From contig OY730174.1 in assembly GCA_963422465.1 (NCBI GenBank), positions 1,178,001 through 1,242,000 of the forward strand: a DNA stretch of 64,000 nt, given 5' to 3'. The notes below the pieces were generated by a model, which did not search any database, was not told the DNA's origin, and saw only the letters and a list, made by a program, of their open reading frames with translations. The stretch comes from Lichina pygmaea (taxonomy: Eukaryota; Ascomycota; Lichinomycetes; Lichinales; Lichinaceae). Of the stretch, positions 11,162 to 21,893 are shown piece by piece. The translations under genes and the position numbers were made by a program. The number at the start of each line of letters is the position of its first letter. Within the stretch, counting starts at the first letter, position 1.

Positions 11162-11669
11162 GTTGAGTAGCTGCTGGGGATGACAACGAGGGAGTGTCAA
11201 CTGATTGAGATGGTGGCGAAGAAGATCGGGATGGGGAAAGGACCAGTCATACGAGAGTAGTGGGAAGTCTGGGATGGAGAAGATGGGATTTGTTTGTCCG
11301 CCAGATTGTGTGAAGAAATTTTGATACGTAACTACTTTACGTACAGTCCGGGCGGAACTGTGCTGGATCTCTCAAGAGGCAGCTTTAACCGAGAGGGCTC
11401 GACCTGACCTTCTTCTTTTGGCTCACCGCCGGCCGCAGTACTTTTGCAGGCTCCCACTTCATCACCATGGAAGACCTAAAAAGTAGTGAGAATCAACACA
11501 ACCCCCACCTTCATCTAACAGGGGCACGTGGAAGCTCTGGCTTAGTAATACGAAATCCCCAACCTGCACCCAATGGACGAGTCATCACGTGGAACGTAGC
11601 CAGCATCTTAAATCATCCCGAGTCTAGACTTGGTCGCCGTCATCGACAACTCCACCGCAGAATCAGGTC
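11162..11669. promoter_or_regulatory. Divergent spacer NAP1/COX11, containing an upstream ORF of COX11
   Basis: Both promoters must lie in these 508 bp. A 69-codon open frame starts at 11467 in a strong context (CACCATGG) and ends with TGA at 11674-11676, four bases past the first base of the COX11 ATG (shared ATGTTGA). Its product resembles nothing I know. It may be a translated upstream ORF that limits COX11 expression, if the transcript starts before 11467. Confidence 0.4.
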
Positions 11670-12745
11670 ATGTTGAAATTTTCTTGCTTAGCGAGATATG
11701 TGAATTCCGTTCGAAGGCCATGTCCGTCATGTCGTCGCCATGCTCTTCAGGCTGCTAAAGCCGCAAGCGTACGTCCTCATCCATGCCGCGGCTTCGCCGG
11801 TAGCGCCAATACCCGGCAAGATGCTGTTGGTCGACTCGCCGCCGTGAGGGGGCCCTTAAAGAAGAAGAATCAATCTGTCTTGTATGTGGCGTCTCCAACT
11901 AGAGAACTAGCTCTCCTGACTAAGGAACCATCCAGGTACTATTCTTTAAGCGTAATCTTGGGATTCGGAGCCTTGACTTATGCGGCGGTGCCATTTTACA
12001 AGATGGTATGGATTCCTGCTGATTCTTGCTTCCTGCATGCTCCTATCGAAAGCAATCATGGGCCCGCTATATTCAATCTCTATCTATAGATCTGCCAGCA
12101 GATTGGCTGGGGTGGCCAGCCGATCAAGGCGGTCGGCCATGGCTCGGACAACCCGTCTCGACTACAGCCCGTCACGAACTACCCGCGACTGCGCATCACC
12201 TTCGCTGGCTCGGTCTCGGATGTCTTGCCCTGGAAGTTCACTCCGCAACAGCGTGAGGTCAGGGTTCTCCCTGGAGAGACGGCCTTAGCTTTCTTCAAGG
12301 CCACAAATAAGAGCGACGAAGACATCATTGGAATTGCGACCTATAGTGTCACTCCCGGACAGGTCGCTCCTTACTTCAGCAAGATCCAGTGTTTTTGCTT
12401 TGAAGGTGAGGAAAGATGCTCTCGGACTTTTCTTTCCGGCACCCGGCGCTCAAGGCTCCAAGAGGCTGTGCTAAGCCTGTGGTCGACCCGCAGAGCAACG
12501 ATTGAATGCTGGCGAGACGGTAGATATGCCGGTCTTCTTCTTCATCGACCCCGATTTTATCAACGATCCGCAGATGAAAAATATCGAGACGATCACGTTA
12601 TCCTATACCTTCTTTAGTGGGTTTCCTCGTTCCAGCAGCTGATTTGCATGGGTTCTGTTGAGGACCTCTACGTGCTGATCTGTCTTTAGAAGCTCGATAC
12701 GACCGCGAAGGCCATCTTACGCCGGTTCCTATGACCAGCAGATAA
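11670..12745 (+). CDS. COX11: Cytochrome c oxidase assembly protein COX11 (mitochondrial copper chaperone)
   Basis: COX11 is an inner-membrane protein that delivers copper to the CuB site of Cox1 during complex IV assembly. Exons 11670-12005, 12090-12405, 12494-12616 and 12690-12745 give 276 residues. The N-terminus ([16 protein letters not shown]...) is basic and Ser/Ala-rich, like a mitochondrial presequence. One membrane helix follows ([20 protein letters not shown]), then [12 protein letters not shown]. The soluble copper domain has [19 protein letters not shown], the copper-binding IQCFCFEEQRL, and [10 protein letters not shown]...ITLSYTFF. The CFCF cysteines, known to bind copper, are intact and the intron falls right after them. 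The family call is secure; only the start could shift. Confidence 0.95.
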
Positions 12746-13242
12746 TAGCAAGCCCATGTGCCAATTACTTATACCAAAACCCGCCTCATGACCAGCTTAT
12801 CCCGCGGTTCTGGCGTGTCTCCCAGCCTCGATCGAGGAATCTGCGGAGTCAAAGATGGCCATGACGCTCCGCCGGTGGTAGTGGCACAAGAATAATCCGA
12901 GACGATCAGATAGGCGTGGTCTTGACCATCGAGCACTCGGTGTGCCGTCCATACAGCTGGGCCAGCTTGCCTTGCCCCTGTATTGGAGGGTTTATGGTAA
13001 TTATGCAGTGGCCGATGTCACAGCGACGCTGCCTACATTGGATTCGACAGTGACGATGATGTTCTACAATTGCAAACCAAGAGATCGCATCGCAGAGTAC
13101 AGACTGTGTTTTCATACGATCACAGTTTAGTTAGGCTTTTCTTCGTATGTAGCTCACGCCTAATCGAACATCATCCGCTAAGCGTGACTGCTACTGTACT
13201 CAGCCCGTCCACCACCACAGTCCAAACGGTCAGTAGGACAAG
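12746..13242. other. Intergenic COX11-DBP8
   Basis: These 497 bp hold the 3' flank of COX11 and the DBP8 promoter. No gene or clear element is seen. Confidence 0.4.
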
Positions 13243-14957
13243 ATGCTCGCCAGCGGCGATGCACCCTCATCGCTGTCGTCCCCGTCTCTGTCCCCGCCCC
13301 CATCTCCGGCCCTTACGTCATCCGACTTGCTGGAGCAACTGGATGATGACCAAGTTGAAGACGATTGCCAAGCCAGTGGGCCCAGAAAGCGGAGAAGACT
13401 GTCACCACCCGACGAAAAGTATGCCAGCTCGACAATCGTCCGACAGGCTATCAATATACCCAGGGAATATTCCTCAAGCCTAACGTCGTCCGTCGGCGTC
13501 CGTCAGCAGCAACACCCTCAGCCAAGCGCCAAGACGGTGGCCAACTTTGCGTCGTTGAGGGTGCAACCATGGCTGGTGGCTTCGTTGGCGTCGATGGCCA
13601 TTACGAGACCCACGGCCATCCAAGAGTCATGCATCCCAGCCATCTTGGACGGACGGAACTGCATCGGCGGCAGTCGAACTGGCTCGGGGAAGACCATAGC
13701 TTTTGCCATACCCATCATCCAGAAATGGGCTGAAGATCCGCGTGGCATCTTTGCCCTCGTGCTTACACCGACCAGGTACGATGGGTCTAGCGTGCACAGC
13801 TCTGAATGTACCACTAACCTACGGTTGCTGGCGTCTACAGGGAACTTGGTCTTCAGATGTACGAGCAATTTAAGGCCATATCGGCCTCACAGGCCCTCAA
13901 GGTCATCCTGATCATTGGTGGAGGGGACATGCGGGATCAAGCCGTAAGCCTGTCTCGGAGCCCACACGTCGTCATTGCGACGCCCGGCCGATTGGCGGAC
14001 CATATCCGGAGCTCGGGCGAGGATACGGTCCGTGGATTCCGGCGTTCCGGCGTCGTCGTCCTCGACGAGGCCGACAGGCTGCTGTCCAGCGGACCGGGGA
14101 GCATGCTCCCTGACGTCGAGCAATGTCTTTCGGCCGTGCCACCTCCGCAGGACAGGCAGACGCTGCTCTTCACAGCGACCGTGACGGCGGAGGTTCGGGC
14201 CTTGAAGGAGCTGCCTCGTGCTCCAGGTCGGCCTGAGGTGTTTGTCTGCGAGGTGGATACGGAACAGCTCGCCGTGCCGGCTACCCTCGAACAGACGTTC
14301 CTTCAGGTCCCCGTCACACATCGCGAGAGCTATCTACACATCCTGCTCCAGACTCCGGCCAATACGGACCGGTCCGTGATCATCTTCTGCAACAGCACCA
14401 AGTCGGCCGATCTGCTGACGCACATGCTCCGGTTGCTCGAGCACCGTGTAACGGCGCTCCACTCGCGTCTCCGGCAGCGGCAGCGCACCGACAACCTCGG
14501 GCGGTTTCGAGCTCGGGCCGCGCGGATCCTGGTCGCGACGGACGTGGCCTCGCGCGGTCTGGACATCCCTGAGGTGGGGCTCGTCATCAACTACGACGTA
14601 CCGCGCGACCCGGACGATTACATCCACCGGGTGGGTCGAACGGCACGAGCTGGCCGTCGGGGTCGGTCCGTGACGCTGGTCGGACAACGGGATGTACAGC
14701 TCGTGCTCGCGATTGAGGCCAGGGTCGGCCGCCAGATGACAGAGTACGCCGAGCACGAAGCAGTAGCGGCTGCGGCGGCAGCGTCGAACGGCGGCAATGG
14801 AGATACGGAGCAGAGGCGAATCAATATTGAGGCAAGAGTCATTCGCGACGCCCTCAAGGTTGTGGGTGAGAAGAAACGCGAAGCGGCATTGGAGCTCGAA
14901 GAGGGTCGGGAGGTGGGCGGCAAGAGGAAGAGGGGCATGAAGCGGTTCGAGAGATGA
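13243..14957 (+). CDS. DBP8: DEAD-box ATP-dependent RNA helicase, Dbp8 type
   Basis: Dbp8 is a nucleolar RNA helicase needed for 18S rRNA maturation (SSU processome, with Esf2). Exons 13243-13775 and 13841-14957 give 549 residues; the intron splits the PTREL codon for Arg. After a Ser/Pro-rich, acidic N-terminus come the Q-motif region (FASLRVQPW...RPTAIQ), motif [10 protein letters not shown] (about residue 143), PTREL (Ia), TPGRL (Ib), DEAD (about 254), FTAT in place of the commoner SAT (III), [14 protein letters not shown] (IV), [12 protein letters not shown] (V) and [11 protein letters not shown] (VI, about 440). The FTAT variant and overall order fit Dbp8 better than other DEAD proteins; assignment within the family is from memory. 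The C-terminus is basic ([11 protein letters not shown]). Confidence 0.9.
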
Positions 14958-15510
14958 TCTAACTCTGCCGAAGGAGAATTGATCCTGCCAATCGATCAAG
15001 TGCGAGCTCTACGAAGTATGCTGCGGAAAGTAGCGTACGAAGTTGCCAAGATACCTCTTTTCATAGCGATGACAGTCAGTCTGTCATCAATCCTGCCATC
15101 AACAGGTCACTTCAGCAGATGCTGCTGTAAATATCAGTCTGTACTGTACCGGTAATAGGTCGCTCTGATCTACAAAGACTGAGTATGTGTTCGACGCTTT
15201 CTGCGCCAGTAATATCTGCTACCAATGTATGTCTATCTACGAATACCTGTCCACCCTGCCACGATGTCTATCAGTGATCGGATAAGGGCTGGTGCCAAGA
15301 TCGCGGGTTGTCGTCCAGAGATACCTGTAGAACGCGGCTCTGGTCCTCAACATGAGGAGAACGGCGAGCACATAACTCCGCCTTCCAACTTCGAACTGCT
15401 TGCTACTTTTGCCGGGTGAGGTATTCTGTAGAATCACCTGTTCCTTGAAAGGACACGAACTCTTCTCCTGCCTACGCCGCGTCCGCGTCGCGGTGGGATT
15501 ACCCTACCAG
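14958..15510. other. Intergenic DBP8-RFC5
   Basis: These 553 bp of mixed composition hold the DBP8 3' flank and the RFC5 promoter. No gene is recognised. Confidence 0.4.
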
Positions 15511-16934
15511 ATGGCTTTGCTCGTGGATCGATATCGGCCGCGCTCGCTCAAGCAGCTCACGTACCATGAAGATCTCTCGGCGCGACTGTCAGCTCTTGTA
15601 CGTGCCCCGCTCTTGCAACGATCTTCCTCTCTTCTGTTCCGTGGAATTCAGTCATGCCAACTCGCTGACCGGTCCCCCTCGTGTGATCAAAGGCCCAGAG
15701 TGGGGACTTCCCGCATCTCCTGGTCTATGGGCCCTCGGGGGCGGGGAAGAAGACACGCATCGTGGCGACGTTGAAGGAACTATACGGGCCAGGTGTGGAT
15801 AAGATCAAGATCGACTCGCGCGTGTTCCAAACGACGACGAACCGCAAGCTCGAGTTCAACATCGTCGCGTCGGTGTACCACCTCGAGATCACGCCCTCGG
15901 ACGTCGGCAACTACGACCGCGTCGTCGTGCAGGATCTGCTCAAGGAGGTGGCCCAGACCCAGCAGGTCGACCAGTCGGCGCGGCAGCGCTTCAAAGTCGT
16001 CGTCATCAACGAGGCCGATCACCTTACGCGCGACGCCCAGGCCGCGCTGCGACGCACGATGGAGAAGTACAGCCCGAATCTGCGCTTGATCTTGCTCGCC
16101 AACTCGACCTCCAACATCATCGCACCCATCCGGAGTCGGACACTGCTCGTGCGGGTCGCCGCTCCCACCGAGGATGAGATCTGCGACGTGCTCAAGAAGG
16201 TCGGCGCAAAGGAGGGTTGGGCCGAGGTGCCGGTCCTCAACCACCGGATCGCGAAGGAGAGTGGCAGGAATCTACGGAAGGCACTGCTCATGTACGAGAC
16301 GGTCCACGCGCAGAGGTAAGGGAGGGGGTTGAGGACTATACACGTTATCGGAGCGCGCGTCGGCGGCGGATCGAGTTGCAACCTCTCCTTCTTAGCTGAC
16401 GCGGCCCGTGTGCATCTCCAGCGAGAAGGTCACGGATAAGACGCCCATCTCGATCCCCGACTGGGAAGCCTTGATCGGGCAGATCGCCGACGACATCATG
16501 GCGGAACGCTCGCCCGCCAGGATCCTCCAGGTGCGGGCGAAGCTGTACGACCTTCTGACGCACTGCATCCCGCCCACGACGATTCTCAAGACGCTGGCCT
16601 TCAAGTTGATCCCAAAGATCGACGACGCGCTCAAGGCCGACGTGATCAAGTGGGCGGCCTTCTACGAGCATCGCATTCGAATGGGAAGCGTAAGTGGACG
16701 ACGGATCAACCGGCGAACTCTGAACCTCTTGTCATTTCCTCCACCATCCCCCACCTCTCAATCAGGAGTGCGGAGGTCAAAAGTTGAGCCGGTTCTGTAC
16801 TGACGCACTTTGGTCACCGATCGACAGAAAGTCATTTTCCATCTCGAGGCGTTTGTGGCCAAGATCATGCGAGTCCTGGAAAGGTACGTCTCAACCGTCC
16901 ATGCGCGATCCCCATTTGATATGCGAGTTATCTT

Positions 16935-16983
<49 letters not shown>

Positions 16984-17068
16984 ATTCTTCCATGTGCACC
17001 CGTACTGTTACTACAGCACTGCAAACGGTCTGCTGCTGATCGATATCTTGACAATGGTCTGGAATTAA
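15511..17068 (+). CDS. RFC5: Replication factor C subunit 5 (clamp loader small subunit)
   Basis: This is the RFC5 subunit (human RFC3 orthologue) of the pentameric clamp loader that places PCNA on DNA; the same subunit also serves the Rad24, Ctf18 and Elg1 loaders. Exons 15511-15597, 15693-16315, 16422-16689, 16828-16883 and 17017-17068 give 361 residues. It starts MALLVDRYRPRSLKQL and has GPSGAGKKT as P-loop, then LEITPSDVGNYDRVVVQDLLKEVA. It shows NEAD instead of DEAD in the Walker B position, as is usual for this catalytically silent subunit, then AALRRTMEKYS, IRSRTLLVR and AKLYDLLTHCIPP. The last helix HLEAFVAKIMRVLE is followed by a variable tail. The last exon is the weakest part of the model. 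Intron 4 contains a (CT)n run of about 45 bp. Confidence 0.93.
16936..16981 (+). repeat. (CT)n microsatellite in RFC5 intron 4
   Basis: About 45 bp of uninterrupted CT repeat lies inside the last intron of RFC5, a few dozen bases upstream of the acceptor, where it may act as an extended polypyrimidine tract. Confidence 0.9.
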
Positions 17069-17598
17069 TCAGTTACTTCGCCGGCATCGAGTTTTAAGAC
17101 GGCCTTAAATTCGGACACACGGTCCTTCCGCCTTTCTTGGACCTTCCTTTTGAGATGACTCTGCTCCCTGCCCTCAACTCGCTCATCTCGGTCTTCCTCT
17201 ATTGTACATTGTTTCCTGTCGATACCAGCAGTCTCTTCTTCGCAATGCATTCTAATGAAGTCAAGTTGGTGATTTACCCCTGACTGTTCACGTGACTACG
17301 ATCACGTGGCTATCTGACCGTACCCGTAACACTTGTGAAAACCGACGTCACTGCTATCAGTACGTATCGTACCGTACTCGTACAGCTATGAATGATGGCT
17401 GAGCACGTTAGGGTAGCGGGTAGTAACGTACAAAGAGCACTGTGCTTTACTCCTGACGAAAACCAATAAAATCCAGACCCGTTTCCTCCTTCGCCTCAGC
17501 CAACTGATCACATCCTTCTTTCTATTTCATTCGTCATACCACGCTCGCCAAAGCCTCCTGCTGTTCTTCCATCCGCGCGGGTTGGTGCCGCATTCGAC
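17069..17598. other. Intergenic RFC5 to small hydrophilic protein
   Basis: These 530 bp have no gene. A GTAC-rich patch (CGTATCGTACCGTACTCGTAC) lies near 17364-17386, similar to patches in other spacers. Confidence 0.4.
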
Positions 17599-18319
17599 AT
17601 GTCGGCGAACCTCATGGACTCGGAACCAGGTGGTCAAAATACACCGTATGCATCTCCCTATCCTCAATTGATCGCTATACTTCCTCTTTTCTGGCTTTTC
17701 CAAAGCTAAGAGTACTACTGCGCATCTTGTTCCCGGGCCAAGCACCCCCTAACGAAGCTCAAATAATTACTGTTGCGTGTCCTGTTCCCCGAACAAGCGC
17801 CCCTGACGAAGCAGCGGGCTGCCACAGCATGCTGTCGCCATGCATCTATCCACCGAAGGTCTGACGACATTTCTGGTTAGGTACGAGTCCATCAAGACCG
17901 TCACGGTACCGCCTGCCAAGGATCGTGGACAGTTGGGCGGTTCAGCACCAGGCACCGCCGTGGCGGACTCGGCCGCGGATCTACAGACGGAAGATCAGAA
18001 GAGAGTGCGCGGAGAGCAGACTGCGGGGAACATCCGCTACGGCCAGGCTATCTCAGAACAAGGGATGGGAGGCGAGACCAAGAACATCGAAGGATCTGCC
18101 TCGAACCAAGGTAAGCAAGCAACTGGTATAGGTCGCCCAAGTCCGTCTACAGGGTTGGCGGGTTGGTGTAGCCTGGGGAGGTTCGGCGGTGTTTGCTGAA
18201 ACTTCGTCCGCTCTGCGGGTTTAGGGTTCGGAACGGTCAAGGCTGATGTGCCGGACATCGACGCAGAGCAGAGCAGACGCGCGCAGGGATATGGATCAGG
18301 CTCGGGTGTTGGGGCTTAG
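17599..18319 (+). CDS. Small hydrophilic protein, unknown function
   Basis: Not recognised. Exons 17599-17645, 17881-18110 and 18225-18319 join to 123 residues: MSANLMDSEPGGQNTP, then YESIKTVTVPPAKDRGQLGG, SAADLQTEDQKRVRGEQTAG, GQAISEQGMGGETKNIEG, and a Gly/Ser end (RRAQGYGSGSGVGA). It has no membrane segment or cysteine. It is rich in Gly, Gln, Ser and charged residues, so it is probably disordered, loosely like LEA/seed-maturation type stress proteins. The first intron (235 bp) is long for this region and holds a tandem near-duplication of about 50 bp at 17705-17812 (TACTG...TGTTCCC...AAGC). The stop lies 13 bp before a LINE target duplication, so the LINE landed in its 3' UTR. Confidence 0.6.
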
Positions 18320-18332
18320 CATTGAAGCCGCA

Positions 18333-20557
18333 GCTGTGTTCGAATTTTATTTTATTTTATTCTTACTCTGATTTGGCTGGCGAGCCATGCAGAACTTCTA
18401 GATACATGCTTGTTTTCTCAGAAAACCTTTGAAGGAATAAAAACTGAGACTTGGGTAAGACTAGGGAAATATCATATTGGTATTGGTATTGGTATTCCTA
18501 CTCCATTCTAGTGCTAGTTATCTAGACTATGCTGGGTCGGCTATGAAAATTAAGCAAGGAAAACCCTAGGCCTGCTAGGGTGAAAAACCCCCTTCTGCAG
18601 TGCCTGGCCAGCACTATCCTGTCGAGATGCTGTAGAACATGGGGGGTGGCTGGCTAGCAGCCAGCTTCCAGCTGCTCCTGAGCCCAGGAGAACTGGGGGA
18701 GAATGCCTTGTCGGAGGATCCACGCTGTAAGGGCGGTGGCGGGCTGTGGTCGGGATGTCAAAGCCTGGTAGTCAGTGGTGGCAGCTGCTAAATACAGGCT
18801 TCGCCGCACCCGGAGAAGGCGTGGGCAGTCTAGAACCACGTGTTTGGCTGTCTCCCACGGCGCTCCACAGCTGCACACTGGTGTGGGGAAGCTGGGCACC
18901 TGTTGTTTGCAAAGGAATGCCGCCAGTCCAATCTTGCCTGTGCGGACCTGTGTCAGAATACTGCTCTGCGCCTTTGAGAGGCTGGTGTGTAACTGGCCAC
19001 AGTTGAGCTATGCCAAGGCATAGCGCAGAGTTGACATCCTGTGCAGGGTCTCTGCCACGCTTCCCTGCAGTCCTGAGGCCTTTTGCGCTCTGCTGTGTAC
19101 GCTCACCCCTAGGTCCTGCTTTGGAGTGCCGGGTTGGCAGCCCAGAGCCCACGCTCCAACTGCAGTTTACTCCTTGAGCCCGTCATTTGCAGCCTGAGCC
19201 TGCACTCTGTATGGACTGGCATGCGCTTCCGTCCTCTCAGGCCATATAGACAGTCTTGTAGTAGGCCCAGACCCTACTGCCATCACTGCCATTATATGCC
19301 ACACCCCGCAGCTCTCGCTGTTTCGCGTTACCTCTGTAGATCTCTCATACAGAGGCCGACCATGCCTCGCAGGCTCTACAGACCCTGCAGGCCACGCCAG
19401 CACCTGCAGGACCGCCTTTCCAGCCCACTAACCAAGTAGGGAGAAGTCTCAATCTGCCCGCTGTCGCCTGTGGGGCCCCGGCTGTGTGTGGTGACCCACC
19501 GGAGTCTCCAGTACTGGAGAGTCTCCAGTGCCCCGGCCCCGGTCCGCAGGTGGTCTGAAGAGAGAATCTGTGGCAAGACCTTAGGCAAAACCATCAAGCC
19601 AGCACTTTGGCTATCACACAGCCCTTAGGTACTGGAGCGACGGACTACCTTCGGGCCACCTGCTCACCTTCTTGCACACGCAGTCCCTGTTTGATTAACA
19701 ACACCGCGGTACAGATATCACTCCCCCCCCTAGAAGATCCTCGATGCACTAGCTGCGGAGACTCTGCTAGGAGGGGGTGTGCGATGAGAACTTCTCTCGA
19801 CTACTCCAGAGGTGCCCTGTCGGATATCTAGACTTCACATCCACCAGTTGCAAGGCTGGCTTCGGGCCGTAGCGTACACGGTAGACATCTGTCGGGTGGT
19901 TTTCATAACCAGTTTGGTCGAAGTCCTCTGTTCTGCTGATGTCGCTTCACGGGAGCGTCCAGGGTGCCTGCGCGACACCTCCGGTGGCCCGTCGCTCCAC
20001 GGGCACCAGCAGCTCGACCGGTGACTCAATTAGCTCTCGGTGCAGCGACTACAAGCAGCTTGGGAGACTGCCTGCCATCGCTGCCCCGAGGTTCCCAGCC
20101 TGCACCGCGTGGAGGTTTGAGTCGTCGCAGGCCGGGAAATATCATAAGGAATATGTAGTGTCTAGAGAAAATAAGAATCAGAGAGATGTTGTGGTTGCTG
20201 ACAAGAGTTGGTGTGCTAAGTTGAACTGGTCTAGTCTTTTCAAAGACATAAACCAGAGAAGAAATTGTTTGAGAACTTTAGGTTCTTGAAGAAGAGTAGA
20301 GAAATCATAGAAAAGAAAAGTGTTTTGCTGTCTTTGTTCAAGAAACTTATTACAAAAGAAAGTAATATGTCGTGCAGTCTCTTCTCCAAAACCACAAGAG
20401 CATAGAGGGGATTGAAAGTCTGGAACATTTGCTCTGAAAAGAAAGCTGGCTAGTCCTATCCTTGCTGATAGAATCTGCAAGTAGAGACTAGCCTCAGCTT
20501 TTCTCAAGTCTTTAAAGACTTTGAGGTTTTTCTTTTGGGGAGGTGCTGTGTTCGAAT
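18333..20557 (-). mobile_element. LINE family A insertion (minus strand), interrupted by a second LINE
   Basis: This is a 5'-truncated family A LINE on the minus strand, flanked by the 13-bp target duplication GCTGTGTTCGAAT at 18333-18345 and 20545-20557. Its 3' end (18346-18475, AATAAA-type tail next to the duplication) and its 5' remainder (about 20134-20544) are separated by another element. The remaining coding part has the Tad C-terminal signature (KAEASLYLQILSARIGLASF, CSCGFGEETARH...C). The intact duplication shows it arrived by target-primed insertion into the 3' flank of the preceding gene. Confidence 0.9.
18464..20145 (-). mobile_element. LINE family B inserted into the family A LINE
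   Basis: The duplication GGGAAATATCAT occurs at 18464-18475 and 20134-20145 and bounds an insert of about 1.66 kb (18476-20133). On the minus strand the insert ends in a TACCAA-type hexamer tail of three units beside the duplication. Its C-terminal coding part reads QSSILTQVRTGKIGLAAFL, then VPSFPTPVCSCGAPWETAKH...C, ending EQLEAGC. This is the Tad-clade C-terminus with its zinc-like CCHC. The sequence is GC-rich, unlike the AT-rich host LINE. The 5' end is truncated; no reverse transcriptase motif was seen in it. Confidence 0.88.
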
Positions 20558-20649
20558 AGACCATTGCAAGTGCTGCTGTACGGGTATGAGCAACGGTCTC
20601 AGCAGGTCCTGGGAAGGTTGGAAATAATCAATAGTTTGCACTGTAATCT

Positions 20650-21454
20650 TCATGTGGTGGCCGATAGAGGCTGGGGTGGTGTCGGCTCCAGCGACACCGT
20701 CCTTCTCGGCCGCCGTAGCTCCTCCTCGGTGACGCCCTCCAGCTTGGTGATGCCCATAACCGGGGGATCCCCTTTCTTCACAAACTCATATACACCTGCC
20801 ATTCACACGTACGTTAGTCCTTCCTGAACTCGGGCTGTAGAGCGTGCGACCAGCACCATGAGGTCCAATTACAGTCAACACGATCAACACATACCAGGCA
20901 ACTTATTCCCCGCCAAACGAAACGCATCGCGAGCAACCTGTTCGTGCAGGTCTCCCTTCAGCTCGAAGATGATCCTCGAGACAGGCACACGCGCGGCCCA
21001 GTAGTCGAAGCTGCCCTTGCCCTTGCCCATGCGAACCTCGTTGCCGGACGTGTAGACGCCGATGTTCGCCGAGATGCGGGTGTACAAGCGAAAGCCCATG
21101 CCTCGGAGCCGTCGTCGGATTACGTCCTCGCCGTTCTTGAGCTGCGCCGCCGAGATCCGCCGATGGTGGTCCTTCAATCGTAGTCCATAGTCGCCCCAGG
21201 CCACCGTCGTACCTCTCGTCGACCCCCCCGTCCCTACCCGCGGCCGCCCTTTTCGTGACGGTCGCGCCTCTTGCCGCTTCGGTTGCAGCCAGCTCTGCTG
21301 GCACGAGCTGCTGCCAAAGGGCCGCGACGCCAGCTGTCGGTAGAAAGGTTGCCCTGGTCGAGGCCCTAAGGAGAGTCAGAGGGTTAGGGAGGCTGCAGCC
21401 TGAAGCGATCATATGTCGACGAGACTTACAGCACTGGGGGAATATCGAGTTCAT
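20650..21454 (-). CDS. MRPL16: Mitochondrial large ribosomal subunit protein uL16m
   Basis: uL16m is a protein of the mitochondrial large ribosomal subunit near the tRNA-binding corridor. Exons 21430-21454, 20895-21365 and 20650-20795 give 213 residues. The first exon codes eight residues; splicing to 21365 restores a presequence-like region (RQLASRPFGSSS) and then SWLQPKRQEARPSRKGRPRV. The conserved core follows: GTGGSTRGTTVAWGDYGL, RRISAAQLKNGEDVIRRRLRG, YTSGNEVRMGKGKGSFDYW, VSRIIFELKGDLHEQVARDA, FRLAGNKLPG, YEFVKKGDPPVMGITKL. Another frame is open through the same region but lacks the GTGGSTRGTT block. It is divergent from RFC1 over 439 bp. Confidence 0.93.
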
Positions 21455-21893
21455 GGTGCCAAGCGCTGGCTATCTGATTCGATTTTGGTCGCGGAGGGCT
21501 CTCTTGGGGTGACGTTCTTCCACGTGCGAACCTCCGTGATACCTCTCCGACAGGTCAGAAGGAACTATCTCATACTCAGAAGTAGTGAGGCGGATACTGC
21601 GTAAGAAACCGTGTATCTTTATTAACATTCTAGACTCGGGGACTCAAAGCTCTGACACACCAGAAAGTGGTATCTTCCGCGAGATCCGGGCACGATTCTG
21701 GAACGCGTCTTTTGTCAGTCGATCCGGCCTTCGTGTCGAAAGTGCGTGACACGACCCTTCCGGACTGCAATCATCAAGGAACATTCACCGGTACGATACG
21801 CATTGCACATCCCCGACAGCATTGGCCTTTGACATAAGACTGATGAGAAGCTACGACTAACAACCTCGTACGACGCCTTAGCTCTCGGCCAGG
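21455..21893. promoter_or_regulatory. Divergent spacer MRPL16/RFC1
   Basis: These 439 bp hold both promoters. I see no distinctive element. Confidence 0.4.
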
